64,000 bases of DNA from Deltaproteobacteria bacterium IMCC39524. GTDB taxonomy: Bacteria; Desulfobacterota; Desulfuromonadia; Desulfuromonadales; BM103. Location of the stretch: the NCBI GenBank assembly GCA_029667085.1, contig JARUHJ010000003.1:186001-250000 (forward strand), given 5' to 3'. Positions 35,457 through 44,057 of this stretch are shown here, in pieces (the stretch's first letter is position 1; each line of letters begins with the position of its first letter). Under the pieces are notes generated by a model. That model was not told the origin of the DNA. It was given only the letters and a program-made list of their open reading frames with translations, and did no database searches. Both the position numbers and the translations under genes were made by a program.

Positions 35457-36470
35457 TTAGCAAATGCGAGGGAGTTGCTCGCCGGCGAGCATTTCGATTG
35501 CTCGAAGTCCACCGATTGATGTCTGCAGGCGAACCTTGCCGGCTGCTATGGCGGTGACTTCACCGATGATCGCAGCCTGCTTGCCATGCTTGTGGCTTTG
35601 CATAATGCGCAGGGCCTGGTCTGCGACTTCGGGAGTAACGAAGGCGAGTAACTTGCCTTCGTTGGCAACGAAGAGAGGGTCCAGGCCTAAAATGGCACAG
35701 GCCCCGGCGACGGACTGATCGACAGGCAGCGCAGTTTCCTGCAAGGTGATTTCAACCTGGGACTGTAGCGCGATCTCCTTGACTGTGGTGGCAACTCCAC
35801 CGCGGGTCGGGTCGCGCAGGGTGTGCAGTTGAGAACCGAGCTGTGCAACCAGTTCTGCCACCATGCTGCTGAGAGGAGCGCTGTCCGTAGTGATATTGCT
35901 TTCTAGCTCAAGCCCTTCACGACTGGCCAGAACAGCCATGCCGTGATCGCCTATGGTGCCGTTGATAAGGATCTTGTCTCCGACCTGGGCGTTGATTCCG
36001 GAAATCTGTAAATCATGCTCAATGACACCGATGCCGGAGGTGTTGATAAAGAGTTTGTCAGCCTTGCCCCGTGGAACGACCTTGGTGTCTCCGGTAACGA
36101 TCTTCACCTCGGCCTGCTGTGCCGCATCGCGCATGCTCTCGAGGATTGTTCTGAGGTCTTCGACGGGCAGGCCCTCCTCGATAATCAGGCCAACGCTGAT
36201 CGCCAGAGGTGTGGCGCCGGCCATGGCCAGATCGTTAACCGTTCCGTGGATTGCCAGGTCGCCGATATTGCCGCCGGCAAAGAAGATCGGATCAACGACG
36301 TAGGAATCGGTGGTAAAAGCCAGGCGGCCGTTCGGTGCGGCAAGTACTGCGGCATCATTCTGATCGCGTTGACCAATCCCGGAAAGGGTCGGCACGATCA
36401 GGTTGTCGAGCAGGTCATGGCTGAGTTTGCCGCCACTGCCGTGGCCAAGCAAAATTACATCTGATTTCAT
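35457..36470 (-). CDS. hypE: Hydrogenase maturation protein HypE
   Basis: HypE dehydrates the carbamoyl group transferred by HypF to make the cyanide ligands of the [NiFe] centre. The 337-residue protein has the N-terminal LGHGSGGKLSHDLL, FTTDSYVVDPIFFAGGNIGDLA and TGDTKVVPRGKAD signatures and ends in the obligatory C-terminal PRIC, with Cys as the modified residue. It lies after hypD, separated by an 88-bp hairpin-forming repeat. No hypF is in the window. Confidence 0.97.
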   Translation of the reverse strand: MKSDVILLGHGSGGKLSHDLLDNLIVPTLSGIGQRDQNDAAVLAAPNGRLAFTTDSYVVDPIFFAGGNIGDLAIHGTVNDLAMAGATPLAISVGLIIEEGLPVEDLRTILESMRDAAQQAEVKIVTGDTKVVPRGKADKLFINTSGIGVIEHDLQISGINAQVGDKILINGTIGDHGMAVLASREGLELESNITTDSAPLSSMVAELVAQLGSQLHTLRDPTRGGVATTVKEIALQSQVEITLQETALPVDQSVAGACAILGLDPLFVANEGKLLAFVTPEVADQALRIMQSHKHGKQAAIIGEVTAIAAGKVRLQTSIGGLRAIEMLAGEQLPRIC

Positions 36471-36478
36471 AAAAAACT

Positions 36479-36545
36479 CCGGGGGCTGGAGGCTGGGGAC
36501 TGGGGACTGGTAAAAGATAATAACCAGACCCCAGTCCCCAGCACC
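36479..36545. repeat. GGGGACTGG hairpin repeat in the hypD-hypE gap
   Basis: GGGGACTGGGGACTGGT (36495-36511) pairs with ACCAGACCCCAGTCCCC (36523-36539), with one A-A mismatch, around an 11-nt AT-rich loop. Preceded by GGGGGCTGGAGGCTGG. Lies inside the hyp operon, so it may affect hypE expression. Confidence 0.8.
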
Positions 36546-36557
36546 TAGACCCTGATT

Positions 36558-37649
36558 TTAAGTCCCATACTTATATTCGGCTGCGCAGGTTCCTTCACTT
36601 GAGACCATGCAGGCTCCGACCGGATCTTCCGGTGTGCAGACGGTGCGGAAGAGCGGGCAGTCGTTGGGACGGACTTTCCCTTTAAGGATCTCGCCGCAGA
36701 GACAGCCCTTGTGCTCAACGGGGGGCTCAACCTTAACGTGCAGTTGGGTTGCGGCATCGAAGTGCGAAAACTTGGCTCTGATCTGCAAGCCGCTGTTCGG
36801 GATGTCACCAATGCCACGCCAGCGGGCGTCTCCGGGCTCAAAGACCTGCGCGAGGAGTTGTTGAGCTTTGAGGTTCCCTTTCGCTTTGACGACGCGGCGA
36901 TATTGGGTTTCGACATGCGCTTCACCGGCAACGGTTTGTTTTGCCAGCATCAGCACGCCTTGTAGTACATCGAGAGGTTCAAAGCCGGTTACTACACAAG
37001 GAACCTGGTACGCATCGACGAGAGACTGGTAGGCATTGGCGCCGATGATGGCTGAAACATGTGCCGGACAGAGGTAGCCGTCGACCTGCAACTCCGGGTC
37101 GCCGGCGAGGGCCGCCATGGGGCCGGGCATGGTTTTGTGGGAGCAGAGGACAAAGAAGTTGTCGAGCTTCTTCCGGGCTGCGGTCAATATGGCGCCGGCC
37201 ACGGTCGGGGCGGTGGTTTCAAAACCGACGCCGAGGAAGACCAGGTCACTGTCAGGGTGTTTTTCAGCGAGTGCGACAGCATCAAGGGGTGAGTAGACAA
37301 TTTTGATGCTTGCTCCCCTGGCCTGTTCTTCAAGCAGGCTGGAGGAAGAGCCGGGCACACGAACCATGTCACCGAAAGTGGCGATGATCGTATCGGGTCG
37401 TCGGGCCAGGGCGACCGCCTGGTCGACGAAGCCGACCGGGGTAACGCAGACCGGGCAGCCGGGGCCGGAGATTAACCGCACCTGCTCGGGCAGCAGGGAG
37501 CGGATACCGTGCTGGTAGATCGCCATGGTGTGGGTGCCGCAGACTTCCATGAAGGTCATGCTACCATCGTAGCCGTCAATCGTCTGACGAATGGCTTCCA
37601 GTTGCAGCCTGGCGAGCTTTGGGTCGCGGTATTCGTTCTGGTGCTTCAT
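36558..37649 (-). CDS. hypD: Hydrogenase maturation protein HypD
   Basis: Scaffold for Fe(CN)2CO assembly with HypC and HypE. The 363-residue protein carries the conserved FMEVCGTHTMAIYQHGI, GPGCPVCVTPVGFVD, GFETTAPTVA and PCVVTGFEPLDVLQG, plus C-terminal iron-sulfur Cys (KGCLCGEILKG). The start overlaps the hypC stop by 4 bp. Confidence 0.97.
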   Translation of the reverse strand: MKHQNEYRDPKLARLQLEAIRQTIDGYDGSMTFMEVCGTHTMAIYQHGIRSLLPEQVRLISGPGCPVCVTPVGFVDQAVALARRPDTIIATFGDMVRVPGSSSSLLEEQARGASIKIVYSPLDAVALAEKHPDSDLVFLGVGFETTAPTVAGAILTAARKKLDNFFVLCSHKTMPGPMAALAGDPELQVDGYLCPAHVSAIIGANAYQSLVDAYQVPCVVTGFEPLDVLQGVLMLAKQTVAGEAHVETQYRRVVKAKGNLKAQQLLAQVFEPGDARWRGIGDIPNSGLQIRAKFSHFDAATQLHVKVEPPVEHKGCLCGEILKGKVRPNDCPLFRTVCTPEDPVGACMVSSEGTCAAEYKYGT

Positions 37650-37876
37650 TCGGGGGTCAGGCCCATGTCGAGAGCTTCTCGTAAAGCCTTCAAAGTCAGT
37701 TGGGCTTCGTCATCGTCGATTTTTTCAATCGCAAAGCCGGCGTGAATGAGGACATAGTCACCGATCTTGACGTCATCGAGCATCATCAGGCTGGCTTGAC
37801 GCTGTACGCCGTCGATTTCGCACATAGCGACTTCGTTTTCGATTGTTTTGACCTGCATTGGTACACCGAGACACAT
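37646..37876 (-). CDS. hypC: Hydrogenase maturation chaperone HypC
   Basis: A 76-residue chaperone starting MCLGVPMQV; the exposed Cys2 binds the iron centre and the large-subunit precursor. GDYVLIHAGFAIEKID is the usual core. Single copy here, serving three hydrogenases unless others exist elsewhere. Between hypB and hypD. Confidence 0.97.
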   Translation of the reverse strand: MCLGVPMQVKTIENEVAMCEIDGVQRQASLMMLDDVKIGDYVLIHAGFAIEKIDDDEAQLTLKALREALDMGLTPE

Positions 37877-37949
37877 GGTCGTTCGCTCCTTTGTCGCTTC
37901 TCCCGTGGCGCGTAGCGCGTGGCGGGCGGTGAGGAAAGATTTAATCTCG

Positions 37950-38687
37950 CTACAGGCTACTCACCAAGCGCCGCTTGCCAGCAACGCCGGCTTTCAACCA
38001 GTCGTACCACTCGGTCATACCGTCACCGCTGTGGCAGGAGAGTTCAATGATCTTGATCTGCGGATTAACCTGTCGGGCAAAGGCTTTGCACCCTTCGATG
38101 TCGAAACGCAGATATGGCAACAGGTCGATCTTGTTGATCAGCATGAGGTCGGCAGCCTGAAACATTTGTGGATACTTGAGAGGTTTGTCTTCGCCTTCAG
38201 TCACCGAGAGCACCGCAACCTTGTGATCTTCACCGAGGTCAAAGGAGGCCGGGCAGACCAGGTTGCCAACGTTCTCGATCATCAGTATGTCAGCTGCGGC
38301 AAGGTCTAAGCCCTCGACACCGTGGCCAACCATGTGAGCGTCGAGATGGCAGCCGGCACCGGTATTGACTTGCTTGACCGGTGCTCCGGTCGCAGCAATG
38401 CGCTCGGCGTCATTGTCCGTTTGTTGGTCCCCTTCCAAAACGGTAAAGCTGATTTTGCCTTTAAGGTCAGTCAGGGTTCGTTCCAGAATCGAGGTCTTGC
38501 CGGAGCCGGGCGAACTGACCAGGTTGAGAACAAAAAGTTGATGCGCAGCAAAACTGGCACGGTTGGCCATTGCCAGGCGCTGGTTCTTGGCCAGCAGGTT
38601 CTCTTCTACGCGGATTTTGCGGGAAGCGTGGTCATGTTTATGATCATGCTCCGGCTGTGGCGGGGCGCAGCCGCAATCGGTACACAT
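37950..38687 (-). CDS. hypB: Hydrogenase nickel incorporation GTPase HypB
   Basis: The ATG at 38687 gives 245 residues starting MCTDCGCAPPQPEHDHKHDH: the CxxCGC high-affinity nickel site and a short His-rich stretch. The GTPase motifs are SSPGSGKTSI (Walker A), EGDQQTDND and NKIDLL, with NTGAGCHLDAHMV as the metal-binding Cys-His region. Starts 2 bp after the hypA stop. Confidence 0.96.
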   Translation of the reverse strand: MCTDCGCAPPQPEHDHKHDHASRKIRVEENLLAKNQRLAMANRASFAAHQLFVLNLVSSPGSGKTSILERTLTDLKGKISFTVLEGDQQTDNDAERIAATGAPVKQVNTGAGCHLDAHMVGHGVEGLDLAAADILMIENVGNLVCPASFDLGEDHKVAVLSVTEGEDKPLKYPQMFQAADLMLINKIDLLPYLRFDIEGCKAFARQVNPQIKIIELSCHSGDGMTEWYDWLKAGVAGKRRLVSSL

Positions 38688-38689
38688 TT

Positions 38690-39031
38690 TCAGTCTATCT
38701 CCAATTCTATTAAAGCCATCTCCTGGCCTTTGAGGATGTCGAGGGCGTAGCTGCCGCACGCGGAGCAGCCATCGAGCAGGCTCTCCATTTCACATTCCTG
38801 GCCGCATTTCTGACAGCGACCGAGGGCGGGGATGTGGCGAATCTCTAGGCTTGCTCCTTCGGCGAGGGTGTTCTTGGTGCAGGCCTCGAAAGCGAACTCC
38901 ACGGCTTCCGGCATGACCCCGGAGAGTGCGCCTATTTCCATGGTAACACTTGTGATCACAGTGGCGTTCTCGCGGCGGGCATGCTCCTCGGCGATTTCGA
39001 TGAGGTTTTGGGTCAGGCTTAATTCGTGCAA
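38690..39031 (-). CDS. hypA: Hydrogenase nickel metallochaperone HypA
   Basis: A 113-residue protein starting MHELSLTQNL; the N-terminal His2 binds nickel. A four-Cys zinc site is formed by CQKCG and CSACG. The start codon is TTG; it must be the start since His2 follows directly. First gene of hypABCDE, divergent from the sigma-54 regulator. Confidence 0.95.
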   Translation of the reverse strand: MHELSLTQNLIEIAEEHARRENATVITSVTMEIGALSGVMPEAVEFAFEACTKNTLAEGASLEIRHIPALGRCQKCGQECEMESLLDGCSACGSYALDILKGQEMALIELEID

Positions 39032-39259
39032 AGTGTGTAACCAAAATTGATACAGCCCTAAAGATCTGGACTGTTCTGTTAATGATAACGCGATAAGCGC
39101 TTAGGGTTCGTGGTTCAATATAATGAAAGGCCTGTTCAAAAAGCAAGGGCCAGAGTTGTGCATGGACAAAATGATACAATTTATCTGCAAGAGCCTTGCC
39201 GAACAATTACCGTATCTGCTAGATTGCCTCGACTTAACAGAATGAAGAGGACTGATCTT

Positions 39260-40618
39260 ATGAATAAGGGAATTGTTTATATCTGTGACGTACAGCCGGA
39301 AGCCCAGGAGCAGCTTTCCAGAATACTGACGGCTGGAGGCTACAGCGCCGAGCTCTTTGCCAGTGGTACGCAACTGCTCAAGGCCTTGGCGGAGAGCCAT
39401 GGTGTGCAACCGGACATGGTTTTGATCGACGCCTCTCTCGAAGAAGACAGTCTTGAAATGCTGCGACAGGTCAAGGCACGCAGCAAGGACCTGCCGGTGA
39501 TGATTATAAGCGCCTATGCCTCGGTACGCAGCGCAGTGAGTTTCCTTAAGCAGGGCGCTTGCGATTACCTGGTCAAGCCGATCCTCAGCGAGGAGTTGCT
39601 GCAACTGCTTGGGCACTGGAGTGACCGGCGCAGGTTGGTCGCTGAGAACCGTTCCCTGCGAGCTGAGGTGCAGCGTCGTTTTGACCCCAACAAGGTAATC
39701 TTCCGCAGTGATGGCTTCTCCAAGGTGTTGAGCCTGGCCAAACGTGTTGCCGCCAGTGAGGCCAGTGTTCTGATCCTGGGAGAAAGTGGTGTTGGTAAGG
39801 AGTTGGTCGCCTCAACGATTCATTACAGCAGTGAACGAAGTGACCGGCGCTTCCTGACGATCAATTGTGCCGCGTTAACAGATACTCTCCTGGAGAGTCA
39901 ACTCTTTGGCCATATTAAGGGTGCTTTTACCGGAGCTACGAGTACACACAGTGGTCTTGTGGAAGAGGCGAATCACGGCACCCTGTTCCTCGATGAGATA
40001 GGCGATATAAGTCCGGCATTGCAGGCTAAACTGCTACGTCTGCTGCAGGAAAAAGAATATCTGCCTGTTGGTGCAACCCGTGTGCAGCACGCTGATGTCC
40101 GTTTCGTTGCTGCGACCAACCGTGACCTGGAAGCCGCTGTTGCCGGTGGCTCTTTCCGTGAAGATCTATATTATCGCCTCAATGTCATCACCCTCAACGT
40201 GCCGCCCCTGCGTGAGCGATTTGATGACATCAAGCCGCTGGCGGAGTTTTTCGTCAGCCGCTACACCTCGGTGGCCGGGCAGGAAATATCGCCGGCTGTC
40301 ATGGCTCTGCTGCAGGCTTATCCCTGGCCTGGTAATGTCCGTGAACTCGAAAATGTCATGGAGATGGCCTGTATCCTCTCGGCGGGCGAAACGCTACAAC
40401 CGGAGCACCTTGCCGTTAGAATCAAGCAGGGCGTCTCGACCAGTTTTTCACTGCCTCAAGCCCAGATGACTCTGGATGAGGTTGAGCGCCTGTATATCGA
40501 ACAGGTTTATCAGCAGACCAATTATCATAAGGTTAACACCTCCCAGATTCTTGATATCTCCCGTAAAACCCTCGATCGAAAAATTAAACAATATTCTATT
40601 CTCCGCAAGGAAGAATAA
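39260..40618 (+). CDS. Sigma-54-dependent response regulator (HoxA/HupR-like)
   Basis: A 452-residue NtrC-family regulator: receiver domain with phospho-acceptor candidate Asp57 (VLIDASLEED) and Lys106; AAA+ domain with Walker A GESGVGKE (174-181) and the sigma-54 contact GAFTGA (221-226); a Fis-type helix-turn-helix at the C-terminus (TSQILDISRKTLDRKIKQ). It lies between hypA and the Hyb operon, whose promoter is of the sigma-54 type, so it is a likely activator. No cognate histidine kinase is adjacent. A terminator follows. Confidence 0.88.
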   Translation: MNKGIVYICDVQPEAQEQLSRILTAGGYSAELFASGTQLLKALAESHGVQPDMVLIDASLEEDSLEMLRQVKARSKDLPVMIISAYASVRSAVSFLKQGACDYLVKPILSEELLQLLGHWSDRRRLVAENRSLRAEVQRRFDPNKVIFRSDGFSKVLSLAKRVAASEASVLILGESGVGKELVASTIHYSSERSDRRFLTINCAALTDTLLESQLFGHIKGAFTGATSTHSGLVEEANHGTLFLDEIGDISPALQAKLLRLLQEKEYLPVGATRVQHADVRFVAATNRDLEAAVAGGSFREDLYYRLNVITLNVPPLRERFDDIKPLAEFFVSRYTSVAGQEISPAVMALLQAYPWPGNVRELENVMEMACILSAGETLQPEHLAVRIKQGVSTSFSLPQAQMTLDEVERLYIEQVYQQTNYHKVNTSQILDISRKTLDRKIKQYSILRKEE

Positions 40619-40678
40619 GTAATTCTTCGTTGCGGCTCTTCCGGCCGTTAAATCATTCTCTGTTTATTGTACATTTCG

Positions 40679-40711
40679 GGACAAAACGATACAGCCTGTA
40701 TCGTTTTGTCC
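40679..40711 (+). terminator. Terminator after the sigma-54-dependent regulator
   Basis: GGACAAAACGATACA pairs perfectly with TGTATCGTTTTGTCC around GCC and is followed by TTTGTTG. It lies 60 bp beyond the stop. Its dyad symmetry might also serve as an upstream activator site for the downstream promoter. Confidence 0.8.
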
Positions 40712-40800
40712 TTTGTTGTGTCGAGCCGGGCCTTCTCCGGATTTCCCCAAAAAGGGATAACCTGCAGTCATACCGTGCCGTTTACACCTTTTTAAGTTTA

Positions 40801-40818
40801 ACGGCATGCTCCTTGCCA
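40801..40818 (+). promoter_or_regulatory. Sigma-54-type promoter of the Hyb hydrogenase operon
   Basis: ACGGCATGCTCCTTGCCA has GG and GC separated by 10 bp and a perfect TTGC at -12; the -24 half (CGGCAT) deviates from TGGCAC. About 68 bp upstream of the large-subunit ATG and directly downstream of the regulator gene. Confidence 0.72.
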
Positions 40819-40885
40819 ATGTCCAGGGATGCGTCACTTCGTTACGTGAAGATGAGTGACCTATACCCTGAAGAGGAGAGAATGC

Positions 40886-42451
40886 ATGTCAAATCGAATT
40901 GTCATTGATCCGGTGACCCGGATTGAGGGTCACCTGAAAATTGAGGCGGTCGTCGAAAACGGAGTGGTTAAAGAGGCTCAAAGCTCCGGTATGATGTACC
41001 GCGGCCTGGAAAATATCCTGCGTGGTCGCGATCCTCGCGACGCTGCACGCTTGATGCAGCGCATCTGTGGTGTTTGTCCTACTTCCCACGGCCTGACAGC
41101 GGCTTACGCTCTCGATGAGGTCTACGGCGTTAACGGTATTATCACCGACAACGGCCGGACTCTGCGTAACCTGATCCAGGGTGCTAACTTCCTCCAGTCT
41201 CATATCCTGCACTTCTACCAACTGGCGGCACTCGACTATGTCGATGTCACCGCTGCTGCCGATTACAAAGGGTCGGATCCTTCTCTCAACAAGGTGAAGG
41301 ATTTCATTGCCCGCGGTCACCTCGGCCCTTTTGTTCCTCGTTACGAAGGCGATTACCGCCTGTCGAAAGAAGAGAACCGCTCTGCCGTCGCGCACTATGT
41401 TGAAGCGCTCAACATGCGCCGCCTGGCTCATGAGGCGACTGCGATCTTTGGTGGCAAGATGCCGCACAACATGTCGATCGTCGCCGGTGGCTGCACCGCT
41501 GCACCGACCATTGATGAGATTGCCAGCTTCCACTGGAAGATTAATCAACTGATTGAGTTTATTGACAACGCCTACCTGCCGGACGTTCTGATGGTGGCCA
41601 AAAGTTATAGCGATTACTTTAGTATCGGTGATGGTTGCGGCGAGTACATGTCCTTCGGCTGCTTCGACCTCGACAGCGATCCTGACCTGACCAAGCGTCA
41701 ACGCTTCCTGCCCCAGGGTCTGATCGGCATTAAAGATCTCAAGATGCGCCGCCTCGACCCGAGCAAAATTACCGAAGATGCAGAATTCAGCTGGTTTGAA
41801 AATACCGGTGCAGTGCACCCCTACGATGGTCAGACGGTGCCGGATCGTGACAAGGCCAATGCCTACAGCTGGGTCAAGGCCCCTCGCTACAGCGGCAACG
41901 TTACGGAAGTTGGTCCACTGGCTCGTATGCTGGCTGCCTATGCAAGCGGTAACAAGTTTGTTCAGGGCCAGGTTGACTCGGTTCTGGGTCTCTTCAACGC
42001 TTCGCCCGTAGTGCTTGACTCCGTTCTCGGCCGTCACGCCGCCCGCGCCATCGAGTGCAAGCTGGTTGCGGAACAGCTCAAGAGCTGGGTTCTTCAGCTT
42101 CAGCCTGGCCAACCTGGCTGCCAGGATTATCCTCTCAATGTGACCAATCGCGGTATGGGACTGCACGAAGCGCCTCGAGGTGCTCTGGGCCACTGGGTTG
42201 TGGTCGAAGACGGCAAGGTCAAAAACTACCAGGCCGTTGTGCCGACAACCTGGAACGCCGGTCCGATGGATGGTCAAGGACAGCCCGGTCCGATCGAGCA
42301 GGCGATGATCGGCACCAAGGTCAATGACAAGCACAATCCCTTCGAGCTGGTGCGTATTGTTCGTTCATACGACCCATGTCTCTCCTGTGCGGTCCATGTT
42401 GTGTCTCCGCAAGGTGAAGACTTGAGCCAGTTTGTCGTGGGGACCGAATGA
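40886..42451 (+). CDS. hybL: Group 1 [NiFe] hydrogenase large subunit (Hyb/Hya-type)
   Basis: Catalytic subunit of a periplasmic uptake hydrogenase, 521 residues. The start at 40886 has GAGGAGAG upstream. Ni ligands: L1 RICGVCPTSHG (Cys61, Cys64) and L2 DPCLSCAVH (Cys498, Cys501). A C-terminal tail of 17 residues after His504 should be cut by the endopeptidase encoded next door. It has no signal peptide of its own and would be co-exported with the Tat-bearing small subunit. The large subunit precedes the small one, the reverse of most group 1 operons. Confidence 0.95.
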   Translation: MSNRIVIDPVTRIEGHLKIEAVVENGVVKEAQSSGMMYRGLENILRGRDPRDAARLMQRICGVCPTSHGLTAAYALDEVYGVNGIITDNGRTLRNLIQGANFLQSHILHFYQLAALDYVDVTAAADYKGSDPSLNKVKDFIARGHLGPFVPRYEGDYRLSKEENRSAVAHYVEALNMRRLAHEATAIFGGKMPHNMSIVAGGCTAAPTIDEIASFHWKINQLIEFIDNAYLPDVLMVAKSYSDYFSIGDGCGEYMSFGCFDLDSDPDLTKRQRFLPQGLIGIKDLKMRRLDPSKITEDAEFSWFENTGAVHPYDGQTVPDRDKANAYSWVKAPRYSGNVTEVGPLARMLAAYASGNKFVQGQVDSVLGLFNASPVVLDSVLGRHAARAIECKLVAEQLKSWVLQLQPGQPGCQDYPLNVTNRGMGLHEAPRGALGHWVVVEDGKVKNYQAVVPTTWNAGPMDGQGQPGPIEQAMIGTKVNDKHNPFELVRIVRSYDPCLSCAVHVVSPQGEDLSQFVVGTE

Positions 42452-42936
42452 ACCAGCAGGCAGATCGTTCTCCCGTTTTGGTGATGGGCGTCGGCAACAC
42501 GCTGCGTGGCGACGATGGGTTTGGCGTTGCTGTTCTGGATGAAGTCGGTACCCGCAACTTGCCGGGCAATGTTGATTTGCTCGATGCCGGCACCAGCATC
42601 ATCGATCTGATGGAAGAGCTGAATGGCCGACGTAAAGTCGTGGTCATCGATGCGGTCCGTGGTGGTCAGTCGCCCGGAACCCTGTATCGCTTCAGCCCGG
42701 AAGATGTGGCAGCAGAAGCTGTCCCTGCAGATTCCCTTCATCAGGTCGGCCTGCTCGAGACCTTGCGTCTGGCCGAACTGGTCGACTGCCGCCCTGAACA
42801 AGTGGTGATCATCGGTGCTCAGCCTGAAGATACCAGCCTGAAAATAGGCTTGACCGAGGCTGTAGCCGCAGCTGTATCGGGCGCCGCCGAAATGGTCATG
42901 GCAGAAATTAGCGGCGAAGTCGCCGATAAAAATTGA
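42448..42936 (+). CDS. hybP: Hydrogenase maturation endopeptidase (HybD/HyaD family)
   Basis: A 162-residue protease that removes the C-terminal tail from the large subunit once nickel is inserted. Starts with VLVMGVGNTLRGDDGFGVAV (Glu/Asp nickel-sensing positions), contains LLDAGTSIIDLMEEL and SLHQVGLLE (His). It overlaps the large-subunit gene by 4 bp, supporting a dedicated role. Confidence 0.93.
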   Translation: MNQQADRSPVLVMGVGNTLRGDDGFGVAVLDEVGTRNLPGNVDLLDAGTSIIDLMEELNGRRKVVVIDAVRGGQSPGTLYRFSPEDVAAEAVPADSLHQVGLLETLRLAELVDCRPEQVVIIGAQPEDTSLKIGLTEAVAAAVSGAAEMVMAEISGEVADKN

Positions 42937-42947
42937 GGAGAGATACA

Positions 42948-44054
42948 ATGGCAATAACAAGACGTAAATTTTTGAAAGGCAGCGCCGGCGCCGGTGCCGT
43001 CCTGGGCATGAGCCTGTTTGACAACCCGTTGTTGCGCAAAGCCTTTGCTACCGCTATCCAGGAGACCCCGGTGGTGTGGCTGGCCGCCGGAGCCTGTAGT
43101 GGTTGCAGTGTCTCGCTGCTTAACAGCCTGGCACCGAGAGTCCAGGACGTTCTGCTCGATCAGGTTTTGCCAGGTCATCACGTAGAATTCGCCTTCCATC
43201 CAACCATAATGGCCGCTTCCGGTGATCTTGCCATGCAGGCCATGTACGATACCGAGGAAAAGCCCTTCCTCCTGGTTGTCGAAGGTTCTGTCATGACCGC
43301 AGATCATGGCCGTCATTGTGAAGTCGGTGAAAAAGATGGTCACGGTATGACCGGTCTTGAACATGTCCTGCGCCTGGGTCGTAAGGCCAAGGCCGTTATG
43401 GCTGTCGGCACCTGCGCCGCTTTTGGCGGCATCCCGGGGGCGGAAAACAACGAAACCGGTTCCCGCGGAGTTATTGATGTCTTTAAAGAAAACGGCATCA
43501 CAACTCCGACGATCAACCTGCCTGGCTGCGCGGTTCATCCTGACTGGTTTGTTGGCACCCTGGCCGCAGTTCTGCTCGGAGGTCCTGAATCCGTCAAGGT
43601 CGATGCGCATAGCCGTCCGGAGATGTTTTACAGCAAGCTGATCCATGACAACTGTCCGCTGCGCGGTCATTTCGATGCCGGCCGTTTTGCCCAGGCTTTC
43701 GGTGAGTCTTACTGCCTCTACAAACTCGGCTGCAAAGGTCCGGTTACTCACGCCAACTGCCCTGAGAAGAAATTCAACAGCGGCACCAACTGGTGTATCG
43801 ACAATCGCCACCCATGTAACGGCTGTACCGAGCCTGAGTACCCTTATGTGCAATCGATGTGGAATACCGTGCCGATTCAGGACGTCACTCCGCCTGCGGC
43901 CTATCCATCGATCATTACGGACCGGACGGCTAAGCTAGACATGACCCCGGGCTATACTGCCCTGGCTGGCCTGGTTGCCGGTTCTGCCGGCATGCGCATT
44001 CTCGGCCAGCGCGATAAGAATGAACAGGGCCAAGACAACAGCAAGGAGGAATAA
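42948..44054 (+). CDS. hybS: Group 1 [NiFe] hydrogenase small subunit, Tat-exported
   Basis: The 368-residue subunit with three iron-sulfur clusters. It starts MAITRRKFLKGSAGAGAVLG, a twin-arginine signal; proximal-cluster Cys are in ACSGCSVSLLN and the GTCAAFGG and LPGCAVHPDW stretches, medial and distal-cluster residues in NCPEKKFNSGTNWCIDN and HPCNGCTEPE. A hydrophobic C-terminal helix (ALAGLVAGSAGMRILG) may anchor it. GAGGAG sits before the ATG at 42948. Confidence 0.95.
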   Translation: MAITRRKFLKGSAGAGAVLGMSLFDNPLLRKAFATAIQETPVVWLAAGACSGCSVSLLNSLAPRVQDVLLDQVLPGHHVEFAFHPTIMAASGDLAMQAMYDTEEKPFLLVVEGSVMTADHGRHCEVGEKDGHGMTGLEHVLRLGRKAKAVMAVGTCAAFGGIPGAENNETGSRGVIDVFKENGITTPTINLPGCAVHPDWFVGTLAAVLLGGPESVKVDAHSRPEMFYSKLIHDNCPLRGHFDAGRFAQAFGESYCLYKLGCKGPVTHANCPEKKFNSGTNWCIDNRHPCNGCTEPEYPYVQSMWNTVPIQDVTPPAAYPSIITDRTAKLDMTPGYTALAGLVAGSAGMRILGQRDKNEQGQDNSKEE

Positions 44055-44057
44055 TCG

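Noticed and set aside
40889-42334. A 481-codon open frame antisense to the Hyb large subunit.
   Set aside because: It is the complement of a gene with intact L1 and L2 motifs, and its translation has no recognisable domains; high third-position GC keeps the antisense frame open.
42819-43853. A long antisense frame opposite the Hyb small subunit.
   Set aside because: Shadow of the real gene with its Tat signal and cluster Cys; no ribosome-binding site or family pattern.
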